Of a stretch of DNA of 64,000 bases, positions 9,501-18,600 are shown piece after piece. Numbering within the stretch: position 1 is the stretch's first letter; every line of letters begins with the position of its first letter. The position numbers were made by a program, and so were the translations under genes. Source of the stretch: Antedon mediterranea (Eukaryota > Echinodermata > Crinoidea > Comatulida > Antedonidae); the NCBI RefSeq assembly GCF_964355755.1, contig NC_092675.1, positions 4,996,312-5,060,311 of the forward strand. Direction: 5' to 3'. The notes under the pieces are model-generated. The model ran no database searches. It saw only the letters and a list, made by a program, of their open reading frames with translations, and had not been told where the DNA came from.

Positions 9501-10938
9501 TCAGTGAGCTGACTTTACCGAATACCGAAGAGAGTCGATTGAGTCCGAAACGAACCGATGGAGGAACTCTCGTACGGAAAAAAAAATCGCGAACCGTTCA
9601 CACTAGGCCTATACTAACGCATTCCGATGCCGTACAAAATCGTACATAGCCCGGAGTTTTCTCGGACTTTTGAGCATGTGCGAATGTAGATAATGATACA
9701 TACACATCCAATCATGTCGTTTTTAACTTATTCCTTTTTGATTAAGCCTAATAATAATACTTTTCTATCACATTGTATTGATTATTTAAATTTATTTTTA
9801 AAATTATTGAAAATATTTATAGAACTTCGCCGAATCTACGGTCCATGATTTATCGCTATGGCATGGAGAAAGCTGGAAACCAAAACGAGTGGGATTTTAT
9901 GTGGGAAGGGTACCTTAACGCAACTGTATCTCAAGAGAGAAGCCGCCTTCTATATGGGCTGGCAAGGACAAGAAATGTATGGCTGCTTTGCAGGTTGGCA
10001 GTAATTAATTAATTATGCTATGGAAACTTCATAGGTTGAACTGATTTTATTTTATCTATAGGATAATTTTTGATGGCATGGTGACTTTATCAAGGTTGTA
10101 AGGTAGTACAAATAGCTATAAAGTTTATTGTTTGGGGGTAAAGGTCCATTTGTTCATAATTAGCACTTGAAACTGATAATTGGCCATGCAATTTTCGCAT
10201 AATAATGAAACGAAAGTATGTACAGCCTTTCCAAAAGTTCACAATCCTCAATCCTAAACGTAAACTCTTTTGTTTTCTAATTCGTATATATGACTCCACA
10301 TATTTTTAGGTAAACTAAACCAGTCCTCAATGTTAACTAAGCGTTCTTCTCCTATTTCTAGATACTTGGATTATGCCATGGATGAAAGTAAAGTACGCTC
10401 CCAAGACTTTTTCACGGTAGTGAATTATATCGCTGACAATCCTGTAGGAAATCCCATAGTCTGGGACTGGGTTCGAACTAACTGGGAGCTACTAGTCAAT
10501 AGGTATTGTATTCCTCCGACGTTTTAAAATGATCACAAATATAAAATAAACCACAACAACTTTGCATACGCAAACTAATGTTTACATTTGTTTTTGTAAG
10601 ATTTGGAATAAGCTCTAGATCACTGGGTCGTCTTGTGCCTAGCATCTGTGAATCGTATGCAACAGAATTCAAGCAGCAACAAGTAAGGTTTTTTTTCTGA
10701 ATAGTTATAACAAGTAGTTAGGTTAGGCATAATATGGTATAACCTTTATATTATGGATTAACATTACATATACCGGTACATACTGTTCTTATAGATGAAA
10801 GATTTCTTCATGAAATACCCAGATGCCGGGGCTGGTGAAAGAGGGCGTAAACAAGCTCTGGAACGTGTACAGACGAATATCGACTGGCTGAAATCAAATG
10901 AAATGAAGATCGAAACGTGGCTTGCAGACAACATTTAA
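1..10938 (+). CDS. M1 zinc aminopeptidase (aminopeptidase N / glutamyl aminopeptidase-like), 5'-partial, 18 exons
   Basis: This gene encodes a zinc exopeptidase that removes N-terminal residues from peptides. Relatives are type II membrane ectoenzymes. Joining 18 GT-AG exons with consistent phases gives 657 residues ending in TAA at 10936-10938. Visible-residue numbering: exopeptidase motif GAMEH 58-62; zinc ligands His94, His98 (HELAH, with catalytic Glu95) and Glu117 in WLNEGFAS, the canonical HExxH-18-E spacing; transition-state tyrosine Tyr180 in [18 protein letters not shown] near the end of the catalytic part; YYRVNYD at 329-335 opening the ERAP1_C-type helical domain; a conserved cysteine pair Cys456/Cys463. 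NxT sequons at Asn29, 325, 381 and 511 fit an extracellular protein. Family members run about 950 residues, so about 300 N-terminal residues lie upstream. Similarity is closest to the ENPEP/ANPEP branch ([29 protein letters not shown] near the C-terminus), but orthology and substrate preference cannot be decided without the N-terminal part. Confidence 0.95.
29..438 (+). other. aminopeptidase intron a-b
   Basis: AT-rich intron sequence between the two exons. I see no repeat or other feature in it. Confidence 0.75.
439..554 (+). CDS. M1 aminopeptidase exon b
   Basis: Acceptor TTCAG at 434-438 and donor GTAAGT at 555. It encodes VYAPHDS...YALNLGI and then [15 protein letters not shown], the conserved strand before the catalytic motif. 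It contains the sequon Asn29-Val-Thr. Phase 2 in, phase 1 out. Confidence 0.92.
797..847. repeat. perfect 17-bp palindrome between 8-bp direct repeats
   Basis: Arms 804-820 (starts CATAGAGATATTATAG) and 823-839 are perfect reverse complements with a 2-base centre. ATTAACCC occurs at 797-804 and again at 840-847. It looks like a minimal foldback element with an 8-bp target-site duplication, within the intron 555-1635. Confidence 0.7.
1070..1230. repeat. long foldback (MITE-like hairpin)
   Basis: The left arm at about 1070-1142 and the right arm at about 1156-1230 are near-perfect reverse complements. Both contain GGTACAAATAATGGCAC and GAATGATGAAAGGTTATATC or their complements, with a 13-base loop (1143-1155). 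It is intronic. The most likely source is a non-autonomous DNA transposon. Confidence 0.75.
1636..1790 (+). CDS. M1 aminopeptidase exon c: exopeptidase motif and HExxH
   Basis: Acceptor ATTAG and perfect donor GTAAGT at 1791. It encodes D/MIAIPDF, then [13 protein letters not shown], then [11 protein letters not shown]. It carries two zinc-binding histidines and the general-base glutamate. The residue after GAME is histidine where the family normally has asparagine. Confidence 0.97.
2039..2152 (+). CDS. M1 aminopeptidase exon d: third zinc ligand
   Basis: Thirty-eight codons in phase 0 between a TTTTTTTCTTGCAG acceptor and a GTATTT donor at 2153. Begins [19 protein letters not shown], in which Glu117 is the third zinc ligand, and ends EPDWQM. 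A MITE starts only 14 bases into the following intron. Confidence 0.97.
2167..2331. mobile_element. MITE, AAGCTTGGTT family, copy 1
   Basis: Inverted ends: AAAGCTTGGTTTCCACTT at the left; the reverse complement of the right end begins AAAACTTTGTTCTCACTT. Both continue into ACGCAACRCARTGACGTA. The interior has TTGACCAATC with a facing, slightly diverged complement. The element at 58103-58240 has the same layout. It is in the intron just after exon d. Confidence 0.65.
2580..2714 (+). CDS. M1 aminopeptidase exon e: catalytic tyrosine
   Basis: Forty-five codons, phase 0, acceptor AACAG and donor GTAATG. It encodes LDQFVTEDM...SSHPIIIEV...IFDSISYSK. Tyr180 in ISYSK is the conserved tyrosine that stabilises the reaction intermediate. 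Confidence 0.96.
2992..3179 (-). mobile_element. tRNA-derived SINE, copy 1
   Basis: On the minus strand, a tRNA-like head (3179 to 3109) has a full 7-bp acceptor stem (GCCCCAG with TTGGGGC), an A box TGGTCTAATGG and a B-box-like GAGTTCGAGTC. A non-tRNA body of about 115 bases follows. The 5-bp anticodon stem holds the loop ATATCAA, giving anticodon ATC, which is not a normal animal tRNA anticodon. A body and a second copy nearby indicate a SINE, not a working tRNA. Confidence 0.7.
3180..3363. other. spacer between the two SINE copies
   Basis: This is relatively GC-rich unique sequence containing a GCATGCGC-type stretch. It may be the 5' extension of the SINE or the start of the duplicated unit, since the 372-base offset covers SINE body, head and this spacer. 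No coding signal is recognised. Confidence 0.35.
3364..3540 (-). mobile_element. tRNA-derived SINE, copy 2, truncated
   Basis: Nearly identical to copy 1, shifted by 372 bases, with only a few substitutions. It stops at 3540 inside the D-arm part of the tRNA-like head, at the edge of an (AT)n run. Its T stem is perfect where copy 1 has a mismatch, so this copy is closer to the source there. Confidence 0.65.
3550..3586. repeat. (AT)n microsatellite
   Basis: Uninterrupted AT dinucleotides at the truncated end of SINE copy 2. Homopolymer runs follow in the next introns: C14 at 3745-3758 and A15 at 3838-3852. Confidence 0.95.
3631..3696 (+). CDS. M1 aminopeptidase exon f
   Basis: Twenty-two codons, phase 0, acceptor TTTTACAG and donor [26 protein letters not shown] continues directly from ISYSK in exon e, as in all ANPEP/ENPEP-type enzymes. 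Confidence 0.95.
3915..3980 (+). CDS. M1 aminopeptidase exon g
   Basis: Twenty-two codons, phase 0, acceptor ATTTCAG and donor GTAAGT. Encodes [20 protein letters not shown], a helical segment conserved in the family (pattern YaNAkTxDLW). Confidence 0.94.
4128..4297 (+). CDS. M1 aminopeptidase exon h
   Basis: Acceptor TTTAAG, donor GTAAGA; phase 0 in, 2 out. Encodes [18 protein letters not shown] followed by [12 protein letters not shown], the junction of the catalytic domain and the beta-sandwich domain. The open frame continues upstream of the acceptor into the intron, but family similarity starts only near VSGMDIK. Confidence 0.94.
4298..4668 (+). other. aminopeptidase intron h-i
   Basis: AT-rich intron between exons h and i. 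I see no repeat or gene-like feature in it. Confidence 0.75.
4669..4745 (+). CDS. M1 aminopeptidase exon i
   Basis: Acceptor TTGTTTCAG, donor GTAAGA; phase 2 in, 1 out. Encodes [13 protein letters not shown], the usual (Y)xWxIP-type strand of the beta-sandwich domain, then a less conserved stretch. Confidence 0.9.
4890..5390. repeat. C-rich minisatellite, unit near GGACAACTACCCCC
   Basis: About 500 bases of imperfect repeats of GGACAA(C/T)TACCCCC, often followed by TTA, with spacing of 14-18 bases. It ends in C20 at 5337-5356. The minus strand therefore carries dozens of closely spaced G4-G6 runs. It lies in the intron 4746-5605. Long minus-strand open frames across it are by-products of the repeat. 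Confidence 0.9.
5606..5733 (+). CDS. M1 aminopeptidase exon j
   Basis: Acceptor TTTTTTATAG, donor GTTAGA; phase 1 in, 0 out. Encodes [19 protein letters not shown] followed by a WNALI helix. GYYRVNYD is the conserved start of the C-terminal helical domain. It contains the sequon Asn325-Gln-Thr. Confidence 0.95.
5734..6123 (+). other. aminopeptidase intron j-k
   Basis: AT-rich intron with a short direct repeat of a TTTTTTTCAATTTTAATAAC stretch at about 6055-6110 near the acceptor. Nothing else is recognised. Confidence 0.7.
6124..6179 (+). CDS. M1 aminopeptidase exon k
   Basis: Acceptor CTATAAG, donor GTTAGT; phase 0 in, 2 out. [19 protein letters not shown] matches the strongly conserved R-x-x-L/I-IDDAFxLAR helix pair. 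The next intron is only 114 bases, in frame and free of stops (see findings). Confidence 0.94.
6294..6441 (+). CDS. M1 aminopeptidase exon l
   Basis: Acceptor TTTTTAAG, donor GTAAGC; phase 2 in, 0 out. Encodes [16 protein letters not shown] then [17 protein letters not shown], which fits the family pattern of LNLTkYL...YxPW. It contains the sequon Asn381-Ile-Thr. Confidence 0.94.
6442..7192 (+). other. aminopeptidase intron l-m
   Basis: Intron of 751 bases. It contains an 11-bp inverted repeat, GGCACTATAAA at 6707-6717 and its complement at 6799-6809, which may be a decayed foldback. A 72-codon open frame at 6661-6879 resembles nothing I know. Confidence 0.55.
7193..7269 (+). CDS. M1 aminopeptidase exon m
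   Basis: Acceptor TTGTTTTAG, donor GTAATG; phase 0 in, 2 out. Encodes [18 protein letters not shown] then TNTEHLER, the conserved charged helix before the cysteine pair. Confidence 0.92.
7461..7562 (+). CDS. M1 aminopeptidase exon n: conserved cysteine pair
   Basis: Acceptor TTTTATTTTAG, donor GTGAGG; phase 2 in and out. Encodes [18 protein letters not shown] then a [10 protein letters not shown] helix. Cys456 and Cys463 correspond to the C-x6-C disulfide of mammalian ectopeptidase relatives. Confidence 0.94.
8174..8695. repeat. 522-bp tandem duplication, copy 1
   Basis: Starts TGTATTCTTGTAAGTTGTAT and ends GTCAGCTACAATAC. The same sequence recurs 525 bases downstream with no difference that I noticed, inside the transposon 7607-9594. 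Confidence 0.9.
8699..9220. repeat. 522-bp tandem duplication, copy 2
   Basis: Second copy of 8174-8695, separated from it by only TCT. The apparent identity of the copies indicates a recent duplication, or a collapse/expansion error in the assembly. Confidence 0.9.
9823..9993 (+). CDS. M1 aminopeptidase exon o
   Basis: Acceptor ATTTATAG, donor GTTGGC; phase 2 in and out. Encodes [18 protein letters not shown], then [19 protein letters not shown], then [16 protein letters not shown], all typical M1 C-terminal helices. Sequon at Asn511. It lies directly downstream of the 2-kb transposon-bearing intron, and phase continuity shows the intron is still spliced out. Confidence 0.95.
9994..10361 (+). 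other. aminopeptidase intron o-p
   Basis: AT-rich intron of 368 bases. I see nothing in it beyond the splice sites. Confidence 0.75.
10362..10502 (+). CDS. M1 aminopeptidase exon p
   Basis: Acceptor CTATTTCTAG, donor GTATTG; phase 2 in and out. Encodes [20 protein letters not shown], then [20 protein letters not shown], matching the conserved RxQDxxTV and NxxGxxxxWxWVxxNWxxL patterns. Confidence 0.95.
10601..10682 (+). CDS. M1 aminopeptidase exon q
   Basis: Acceptor TTTTTGTAAG, donor GTAAGG; phase 2 in, 0 out. Encodes [20 protein letters not shown] then TEFKQQQ, the helix before the last exon. Confidence 0.93.
10795..10938 (+). CDS. M1 aminopeptidase last exon with stop
   Basis: Acceptor CTTATAG, then [20 protein letters not shown], ending in [10 protein letters not shown] and TAA. 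The F-x-K/M-YPxAGAGExxR pattern and the final N-I-x-WL helix are the normal C-terminus of ANPEP/ENPEP-type enzymes, so the 3' end of the gene is complete. Confidence 0.96.
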   Translation: MKDFFMKYPDAGAGERGRKQALERVQTNIDWLKSNEMKIETWLADNI

Positions 10939-11720
10939 TGCATTGAATATTGCTGTTTATAGCACCATTGAGCGTTTTTATATTTTTTGAATACGAATAT
11001 TTTGATATGTAGTTTATAATTTTGATAAATTGGAATGGAAACATGCAAGTACAGTACATCAAAGTAATAGTAAACTTCTTATACGTAAACATTAACAATA
11101 TACACTCAGTTTTTACATTTTTTATTTTCCCCATCAATTGATAAATTTATGATTAAGTCTGTTTCTGACTTTACGTAATTCATTGAAGAGTGAAATTCTT
11201 TCCATAGTAATATAATTCTGAAAAATCAGATGTTTTTTTTCAGACATTGTGCATTTAAGACACAATTGTACACTTTCACTATTATAGAGTGTACTTTCTA
11301 TCCGTGTCGACATGAATATCCAACTTGTACTGCTGTATGAATGACATATGCCTGTGTATTGGTCAAAACATTGTAATGACATATGCCTGTGTATTGGTCA
11401 AAACATTGTAATGACATATGCCTGTGTATTGGTCAAAACATTGTAATGACATATGCCTGTGTATTGGTCAAAACATTGTAATTTGAGGTCTAAGAATGAA
11501 GGTATTATTATCCTTTACCGCTTGACCAGTGAAAACTTACGCGTTTTCGCCAAATAGACACATTTTTTCATTGAACGGATTGAGCGAACAGAATCAGATA
11601 AAGAATAGTATGTTTAAATTTGCTAATCTAACGCCCTCTATCGTCACACTGATGAAAAACTTTAGCTGTATGGCGCACTATATTAAATGAAGGACAAATA
11701 AAATTAGAAAAAAATAATAT
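10939..11720 (+). other. presumed 3' UTR and 3' flank of the aminopeptidase gene
   Basis: No coding signal follows the stop. The first AATAAA I find downstream is at 11697-11702, with an ATTAAA at 11682-11687, about 750 bases after the stop. If these are used, the 35-bp tandem array at 11341-11480 is transcribed in the 3' UTR. The poly(A) assignment is inference from the hexamer alone. Confidence 0.4.
11341..11480. repeat. four perfect copies of a 35-bp tandem repeat
   Basis: The unit begins ATGACATATGCCTGTGTATT and ends CATTGTA. Copies start at 11341, 11376, 11411 and 11446 and are identical. It lies about 400 bases after the aminopeptidase stop, probably in its 3' UTR. Confidence 0.95.
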
Positions 11721-14085
11721 AACTTGAATCATGTTGTATTGTACAATAATGATATACAGCCTAACTATTAAAACAAAAAAAAATAAATGTCTGTTTTTTT
11801 ATTATTAATCATTAATTATATAATTGCATAATACATTTTAAAAGAATAAGTTCATATCTTTAATATTTGTTTTTCAAAAAATCCTATTGCCAGTGAGTCT
11901 TTTTTTGGACAAATTTCAAGATTATTAACCAATTATTGTACCTACAATAATAGTCCACGTTGATTCATTTTAGGTGTCCAATTTTCCACAATAGAGAGCG
12001 TCGTTTGTAACGGAATACTGTACGATGTGGTCCTAATCAACCTTTTCCAACATACATCGATTATAATATCCTAGTAATAAAAATAAAAATTAAAGATTAG
12101 ATAGAAAGCGACAACGGCCTATTTAAATATGTGTTTATAATATCGCACATTTGTCAAATGAAAAAGAAAGCGTATTTGAAAACTTGTAAGCTCTAGATGT
12201 ATGCCAATATGTTGTAACCATTTAAAACAGATGAGATAACGACACTTCATATTTGCAACACACAATTTACATTTGCATATTGAAGAAGAGCAAGCAAGCA
12301 TTAACTGGGTTATGGTCATCCTTTTATCTCGATTAAGCTATGCAGATTCAAGAGCTTATAAGTCGGCAATTTCTAAAGGTAAATCAACTGGTAGTGGAAC
12401 TTATCTCACCCAATACATAAAGAAGAAGATTATTCAACACTGACTTGTGATGGAAATCAACGGAAGCGTGTTGTTTTTCCAAAGATCCATTTCCTATTCT
12501 TGTAACAAAAAATGTTTGTAATAATTGACGTTCCATTTCTGACTTTTAATATTTCATATTGTATTTTCAGCAGTGCAAATTTAAATGATAGTATAATGGA
12601 CAAAATCGTTTAAAAGTGCGCGTAATTACAGTTCACTGAGAGTATGAAGAATTTCGAGATATAGCGACACTGTCCAAGTTTATATTCATTATTGATATGT
12701 ACTGATTTTACCACAGTCTTGATTAGATGTATTAGGCACATGATCAGTTGTTTTTGTTTGACTAGATATAGACTATAACTGAACTACTAATACTGATAGC
12801 CTTGCATGGAATGTGAACATACAATGTTATTCTTTTTTCATCAAAACTTCAACAAAATAATACTTCATTAATATGTAAACATTATATTTGTTTCAAATAC
12901 AAAACAATTGATATTCGAAACAGTTGATAATCTCTATTCTTATTCTATTGTATTCTGGTATTGTATTTTAATTAATATTTAATTTTAATAAGCAGTACTG
13001 TAATCGAGGCTGTATAAAACATTATGAAATGATAATATACTTGTTTTGATTCAATAGTATTAATTAAGTGTAAATTATATTGATTATCATAGTGTGTTGG
13101 TGACTTCAGTGGTTCCATACATCATGTCTCTTTTAAAAGTAATTGAAAACATTCATTCCATATTTAGTTCAAGGTTGACCCAAATCTCTTTCTGAATAAT
13201 ATTCCACTGTTTGAAATCATGTCCTTTATTTACATTAGATATTATAATTATGGAAGTGAGACCTCAACGTTGGAATTTGCAGATTGTATGAATTTGAATC
13301 TATATTATTGTAATATTTTGTATTTTTTTCATATGATATCTCCTATCAGCTAATGATTAACTTTGTTTGTTTTAAACGTACACACACTATTTGTTCACCG
13401 TCAATATGATACGGCACAGTATGTATTAGAAATAAAGTGTAATCGGTTTGTTACTTATTTGGGTGTCGATAATTCAAGTTTAACTCTTGGAGGTAAACTT
13501 CAACGGGTCAAATAAATTAAGATAGACGACAGTATTGTATTGGACATTTATCCTCCACTTTTCACACAAGTTAAACCATTTCGATCAAGATCAGACCTCT
13601 TACTTCTATTTCCTACCCGTTTCTATTTCTAAATCTAGAAAACAAGTCTTGCTGGTAAACAATGTGAAATGGAAAGGTTTGCAGAATGGAAAAATGATTA
13701 TCGTTTTCTATGTGGAAAACCATAATAATTGAGAATTAGTTCACAAATTCTTCAGTTTAAATCAGGTGCAACAATTTTCTTCTACAACTCACCTGTTTCA
13801 TAAATTTAGCTTTGTTAGTTACTCTCTTACTATTATTGTTAAGTTATTATGATTTTATAAATGAGAACGTGCGTCACAAACATCATGTCTTTTGCATACG
13901 TGGAACATTGTGAACGAATAAGAAGCACAAAATGGTACCACACCTGCCCCATCAATCAACGAAATTTTCGCTAAATCCTCGTTTGAAATTTATAAGCTTT
14001 ACTCATCCTCTTGAGAAACAATTTTGAAAATGTGATGGCAAAAACAAGTGCACCAAAAAGAAACTTCCTGATTATTTTGTCATAC
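11721..14085. other. AT-rich sequence, no gene recognised
   Basis: Many stops in all frames and only short open frames without family resemblance. Isolated AATAAA hexamers occur (for example at about 13432), but no gene ends there that I can identify. Confidence 0.6.
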
Positions 14086-15680
14086 ATCATCAAAGTTTAA
14101 AAACATAAATTATATCCAAATATCATACCTTTGATGTAATGTTTATATATATTTTTTGTATTACTGCTTACTATACCACTATATATGATATTAACACAAT
14201 GCTCATATAAAGCAATGTTATCGCATACTAATTTAAAGAAAATTCCTGTACTATTATAATACATGGAATTAAAAAAAACATACACATTTCGACAATTTTT
14301 CGACATAGCTGGTGGTTTACTACTGTATACCACTTAGGCCTATAAAGATACTTTTTAAACAATATTACCGCATAATACTTGGATTTTGAAAAGTTGAAAT
14401 GTTGTCCTTTTTCAAACAAGAAACTTCGAAACTTTTGAAAAAATCTCTGTACAGGGATATTTTTCAAAAAATACCCAAATGTTGACCCTTTATTTGTTGA
14501 CATAACTGCTTGTGTGTCTATAAGATGATGATAATGGAATATATACGCATATCTAGCAATATATTATTGCATAATAATTTAATTAGGAAAAGTGCATACT
14601 TTGGCCATTTTTCGCAAAAAATCCCTGTATTAGGGATGTATCAAAACATTTCCAAATTTTGACCCTTTTTTTTTTACATAATGGCTTACTATGGGTCTAT
14701 AAGATGATGATAAGTACATATTTTGGAAATTTTTCGAAAAATTCCATGTACTATAGTACAGGGATTTTATTAAAAAATTGCCAAATTGTTTTACATAAGT
14801 GCTTATATAGGTCTATAAGATGATGATAACGCTATAAATACGCATATGAAGCAATACTATTGCATAATAATTGAATTTTTTGATAAAATCCTTGCACTAT
14901 AGTACGAGGATTTTGTCAAAAAATGCCCACATTTTAACCCTTTTTATTTTTTCACACAATACTCTTGCTTACATTTTAAAAAGTGCGTATTTTGGGCATT
15001 TTTAGAAAAAATCCCTGTACTATATAACAAGTTTTTTTATCAAAAAATTGCCTAAGTTTGACCCTTTATTTATTGACATAACTGCTTACTATATGGGTCT
15101 ATAAGATGATGATAACGCAATATATACGCATATATAGCAATATTCTTGGATAATAATTGAATAATTGAAGTGCGATTTTTGGCTTTTCTCTATATTAACA
15201 CAATGATCATATAATTAATTGTTAATTTGCTGATAATTCAAATATGAAAAGTCGATATTTTGGCCTTTTTCGAAAAAAAATCTCTGTACTAAGTAAGTAG
15301 TAAAAACTGACAAATTTTGTCAATTTTCTTCCAAAACTGTATTTGGCAATCACTTAGAAGATACTCTTAAGAAAATGTACAGGTATGATCAAGCTGTATT
15401 ACCGTATAATAAAATATAATTGAAATTTTAAAATTTAATACTTTTGTCCTTAAAAAAAAAGTATATATATTTCGATATACAGGTAATAGCAAATAGCTAA
15501 TATATAGCATTATCGCATAACAATTTGGAAGTCAATATGTTGGTCATTGTTATAGTACAGGGATGAATTCACAAAATATAGATGTACATATAAATATATT
15601 CGATCCTGTTATTTTTCGATACAGCTTCTTACTATAATACATAAGGCGCATATAGCTATAGTATCAAAACGGGCTAAAAT
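14086..15680. repeat. degenerate tandem/satellite-like region
   Basis: Recurring blocks occur in the same order. CTATAAGATGATGATAA appears at about 14518, 14697, 14814 and 15100; ATCCCTGTACTAT-like blocks precede TTTTTCAAAAAATGCCCA-like blocks; GACCCTTTATTTATTGACATA-like blocks precede TATACGCATAT and AGCAATAT. Spacing varies from about 115 to 290 bases, so this is an old, rearranged array. Confidence 0.65.
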
Positions 15681-18600
15681 ATCGACTTTTGGAAAGAATC
15701 TGTATGATGTAAATTTTAGGTAGAGTAATTTTTAAATCAAATTTGTAATGTTTTCATTCGTTTAAGCATATATAGTATATGCATCAAATAGATGAAAGCG
15801 TTACTTCAAGGCAAATCCACATTCCTTTTATCAAAGAGATTACGATAAAAAAATCAGAAAAAAAAAACTGATTTTACCTCAAGGTGATATTAATTCAGTG
15901 TATAGTTAATATGCAATGGTTTATTATCATATACATGAAGCTTCAAACACAATTACTCATTACACGCGGATGTTTAATTCCAAATTTCACATTTATACCG
16001 AGCGTGATATACGTCGTAATCCATTACGCCAGTCAAGACATAATATCACAATGTTGTGTTAACAAACTATCTTATCGTCCTATTTCGTATTTACTCGATT
16101 TGCTTGATCCTTTCGATACACACAACGGTCTTAGTACCAGTCTGAGACGATTACCAATTTCTCATCTTGTTATCCATGAATGTTTTGATGTATACCGCCT
16201 CGATCTATTGCTAACGGGTTTGACAGTTATTATAAAAATAATGATTGTGGTAGCACCTAATTTGTAGGTGTACGAGTATTTACTGGATACACTGAACAAA
16301 TATCATGTACTTAGTTAGGGTAACAGATTGGAGATTATAACTTATTTTGACCCCTATACGTAGGTTGTTCGCATAAGTCTGTAAATTCGTTAATAACCTT
16401 ATTTGTGATTATGTAGATTATGGAATTTGTATTTTGTTATAAATGATATTGATATTATTTAAGATAAACAAATTTATATATTGTTCTTTTAAATAATACA
16501 TAAAGTGTAACACATGTTTTTTTTGGAAGTTTTACTTTAATAAATTTTACTTGCATTACAGTTATTGAAAAAGAAAAATGTATAAAAATAGAAAATGATC
16601 TTGAAGATTTCTGTTTCTATCATGTTGGTTTTATATTCAATAATACTGAGCATAAAGAGTTCTACAGTCACAATACATTATTTATAACGGTAGGCCTACT
16701 ACATATAAAATAAATATATAATGTAGGCCTATTATTCTTTTTTATTTAAGCAAAACTGTTAAGAATATTAAACAACTGTTATATAAATAGAAATATTTAG
16801 GCTGCTGTTCACTATGTATAAATATTAACAATTCAAACCGACATTTTATTACAAATTTATTAAGATATATTCGTTTGTGTAAAGCACGAACTAACGATTC
16901 AACACCAAGACGTGTTTACCTGATTAAATAAACAAATAATTGTTATAAAACTAAAATTAACTTAATAATTAGCGAGCTTTCGTTTTCACGACGCGCCATG
17001 CAGCTGTGTCAAGGCAAAAGGTAATTTTGCGCACGCTAAAAATCATGCGCAGAATGAATGTTAAGCTGTATCTACACTATCAAACTATAGTTTGTATGAA
17101 AAAAATGTGTTGTGCCCAAATATGGTATAGTTATATGCTTAAATATGGTAGTGATAGACATCATCAAGTCCATATTTGTGCATATCACATTTGTTTGTCA
17201 CATAAAGTGTGATAGTGTATATACAGAGCTTTGGACACAATAGTTGCGCATGGTAGTCGCGTAGCGCATCATAAAAAAAATAATACTGCTATTTTGCTGC
17301 ATATGCAACTTTATCAGATGACTATGGACAAACAATAAAGCATCATTTGTTGATTATCAGACAGCATGTTATCCATTTTAAACTCATGTTACTGATTTTG
17401 TTGACAACGAAATACATATTAACATAACATGATATCAATAACAAGGACTTCATGTATGGTGCAGGTAGTAACTAAAACATTATTGTAATTAATGTATTTA
17501 TTTTTAATAATTTCTAAATAATATCAAATAATGTTGGTAGTTTAAATAGTTGAACAATCAGATGAAAGGATTTTGTTTGTACATTGGAAGAACAATATGA
17601 ATACAAATACATCATTAGGCCTAAACCACATAAAAAAAATATATATAATATATAATAATAATAATATATAGGCCTAATGTATGTGTCATAAAATATTAGG
17701 AAATTGGGTCTCAGGAAACTAAGAAGGGTTTGAAAATGTATGATTTTCGTTAGGCGTATAATATTTCAAAAAGACAGAAAGAAACATAATAACTGTTTTA
17801 TAATTTGTGTATCACTGAACCGACATTGAGATAAATACAAAGAATCGAGTGAAAACAGTCTTGGCTTGCAGAACCTCCCAAAAGTTATGTCTTAAAATAC
17901 GTTTAAGCCTATAGTAGGAAAGTTTAACCAAAATCAAATTATGAATATATCTTTATACTATTTTAAAAATAATCTATATTATAATTTATTACATAATAAC
18001 AACATTTTAGCCGGAAGATTCCTATGGTGATAGGTCATAAAAAGCGGTTTATTATTAAAGTTGTAATTCATTTATAAACATTAGGGCCTATACACATTTT
18101 CAAAATGCTCTGGAAATTAGTTATGTTTAAAATCATGTTAACTTTATAACATATTGCTCGTTTTGAAACTCGAGAATTATTTGCCTGTTTGACCTATTAG
18201 CGAAAAGTATAAAATACTACCGTATATAGTTGTATTAATGTTGCGTAAATGAGAAAACAGACATAGTTTCGGCATTTATGAAATTAGGGTTTTTACATTT
18301 TAAAATTTAAATGGCAGTATAGCGTTATGAAGCATTTTACAAATTAAGTTTTGAATTGGAATCATAATCTCTTGTCGGTGAGAACAAAGGCTCCCCTTTT
18401 TTCATTATGTATTGCTCTCACGAGGAGAGAATGCAATTCTGTAATCTCATTCAAACCATCAATGGATGAATTTTGAATCTAAGGGCATACACTATAGTTA
18501 ATCTTTTGGATTAATAATTGAAGCATTCAATTCCTACTTGTTTCTAACGCAATTTAATTTTTGAGAAGTTTCAAATCCTGTTAGCGGCCTCAATCGTGTT

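Larger units (their letters stand above)
7607..9594. mobile_element. non-autonomous DNA transposon with about 105-bp terminal inverted repeats
   Basis: The left end 7607-7712 (GTTCGCGATTTTTTTTTCCG...) is matched by the reverse complement of 9491-9594. The first 70 bases are almost perfect, then gaps, then CTCACTGATGCGTGACA in both. No transposase frame is visible inside. The interior consists largely of a 522-bp tandem duplication. CGTTCACACT occurs as a direct repeat just outside each end (7578-7587 and 9595-9604). It fills most of the intron between exons n and o. Confidence 0.75.

Noticed and set aside
11341-11480. CRISPR-like array
   Set aside because: The 35-bp units are directly adjacent with no spacers, in a eukaryotic 3' UTR; it is a plain tandem repeat.
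15884-16267. 127-codon plus-strand open frame, the second longest in the window
   Set aside because: No family motif, no splice or promoter context, and hydrophobic residues as expected from AT-rich random sequence.
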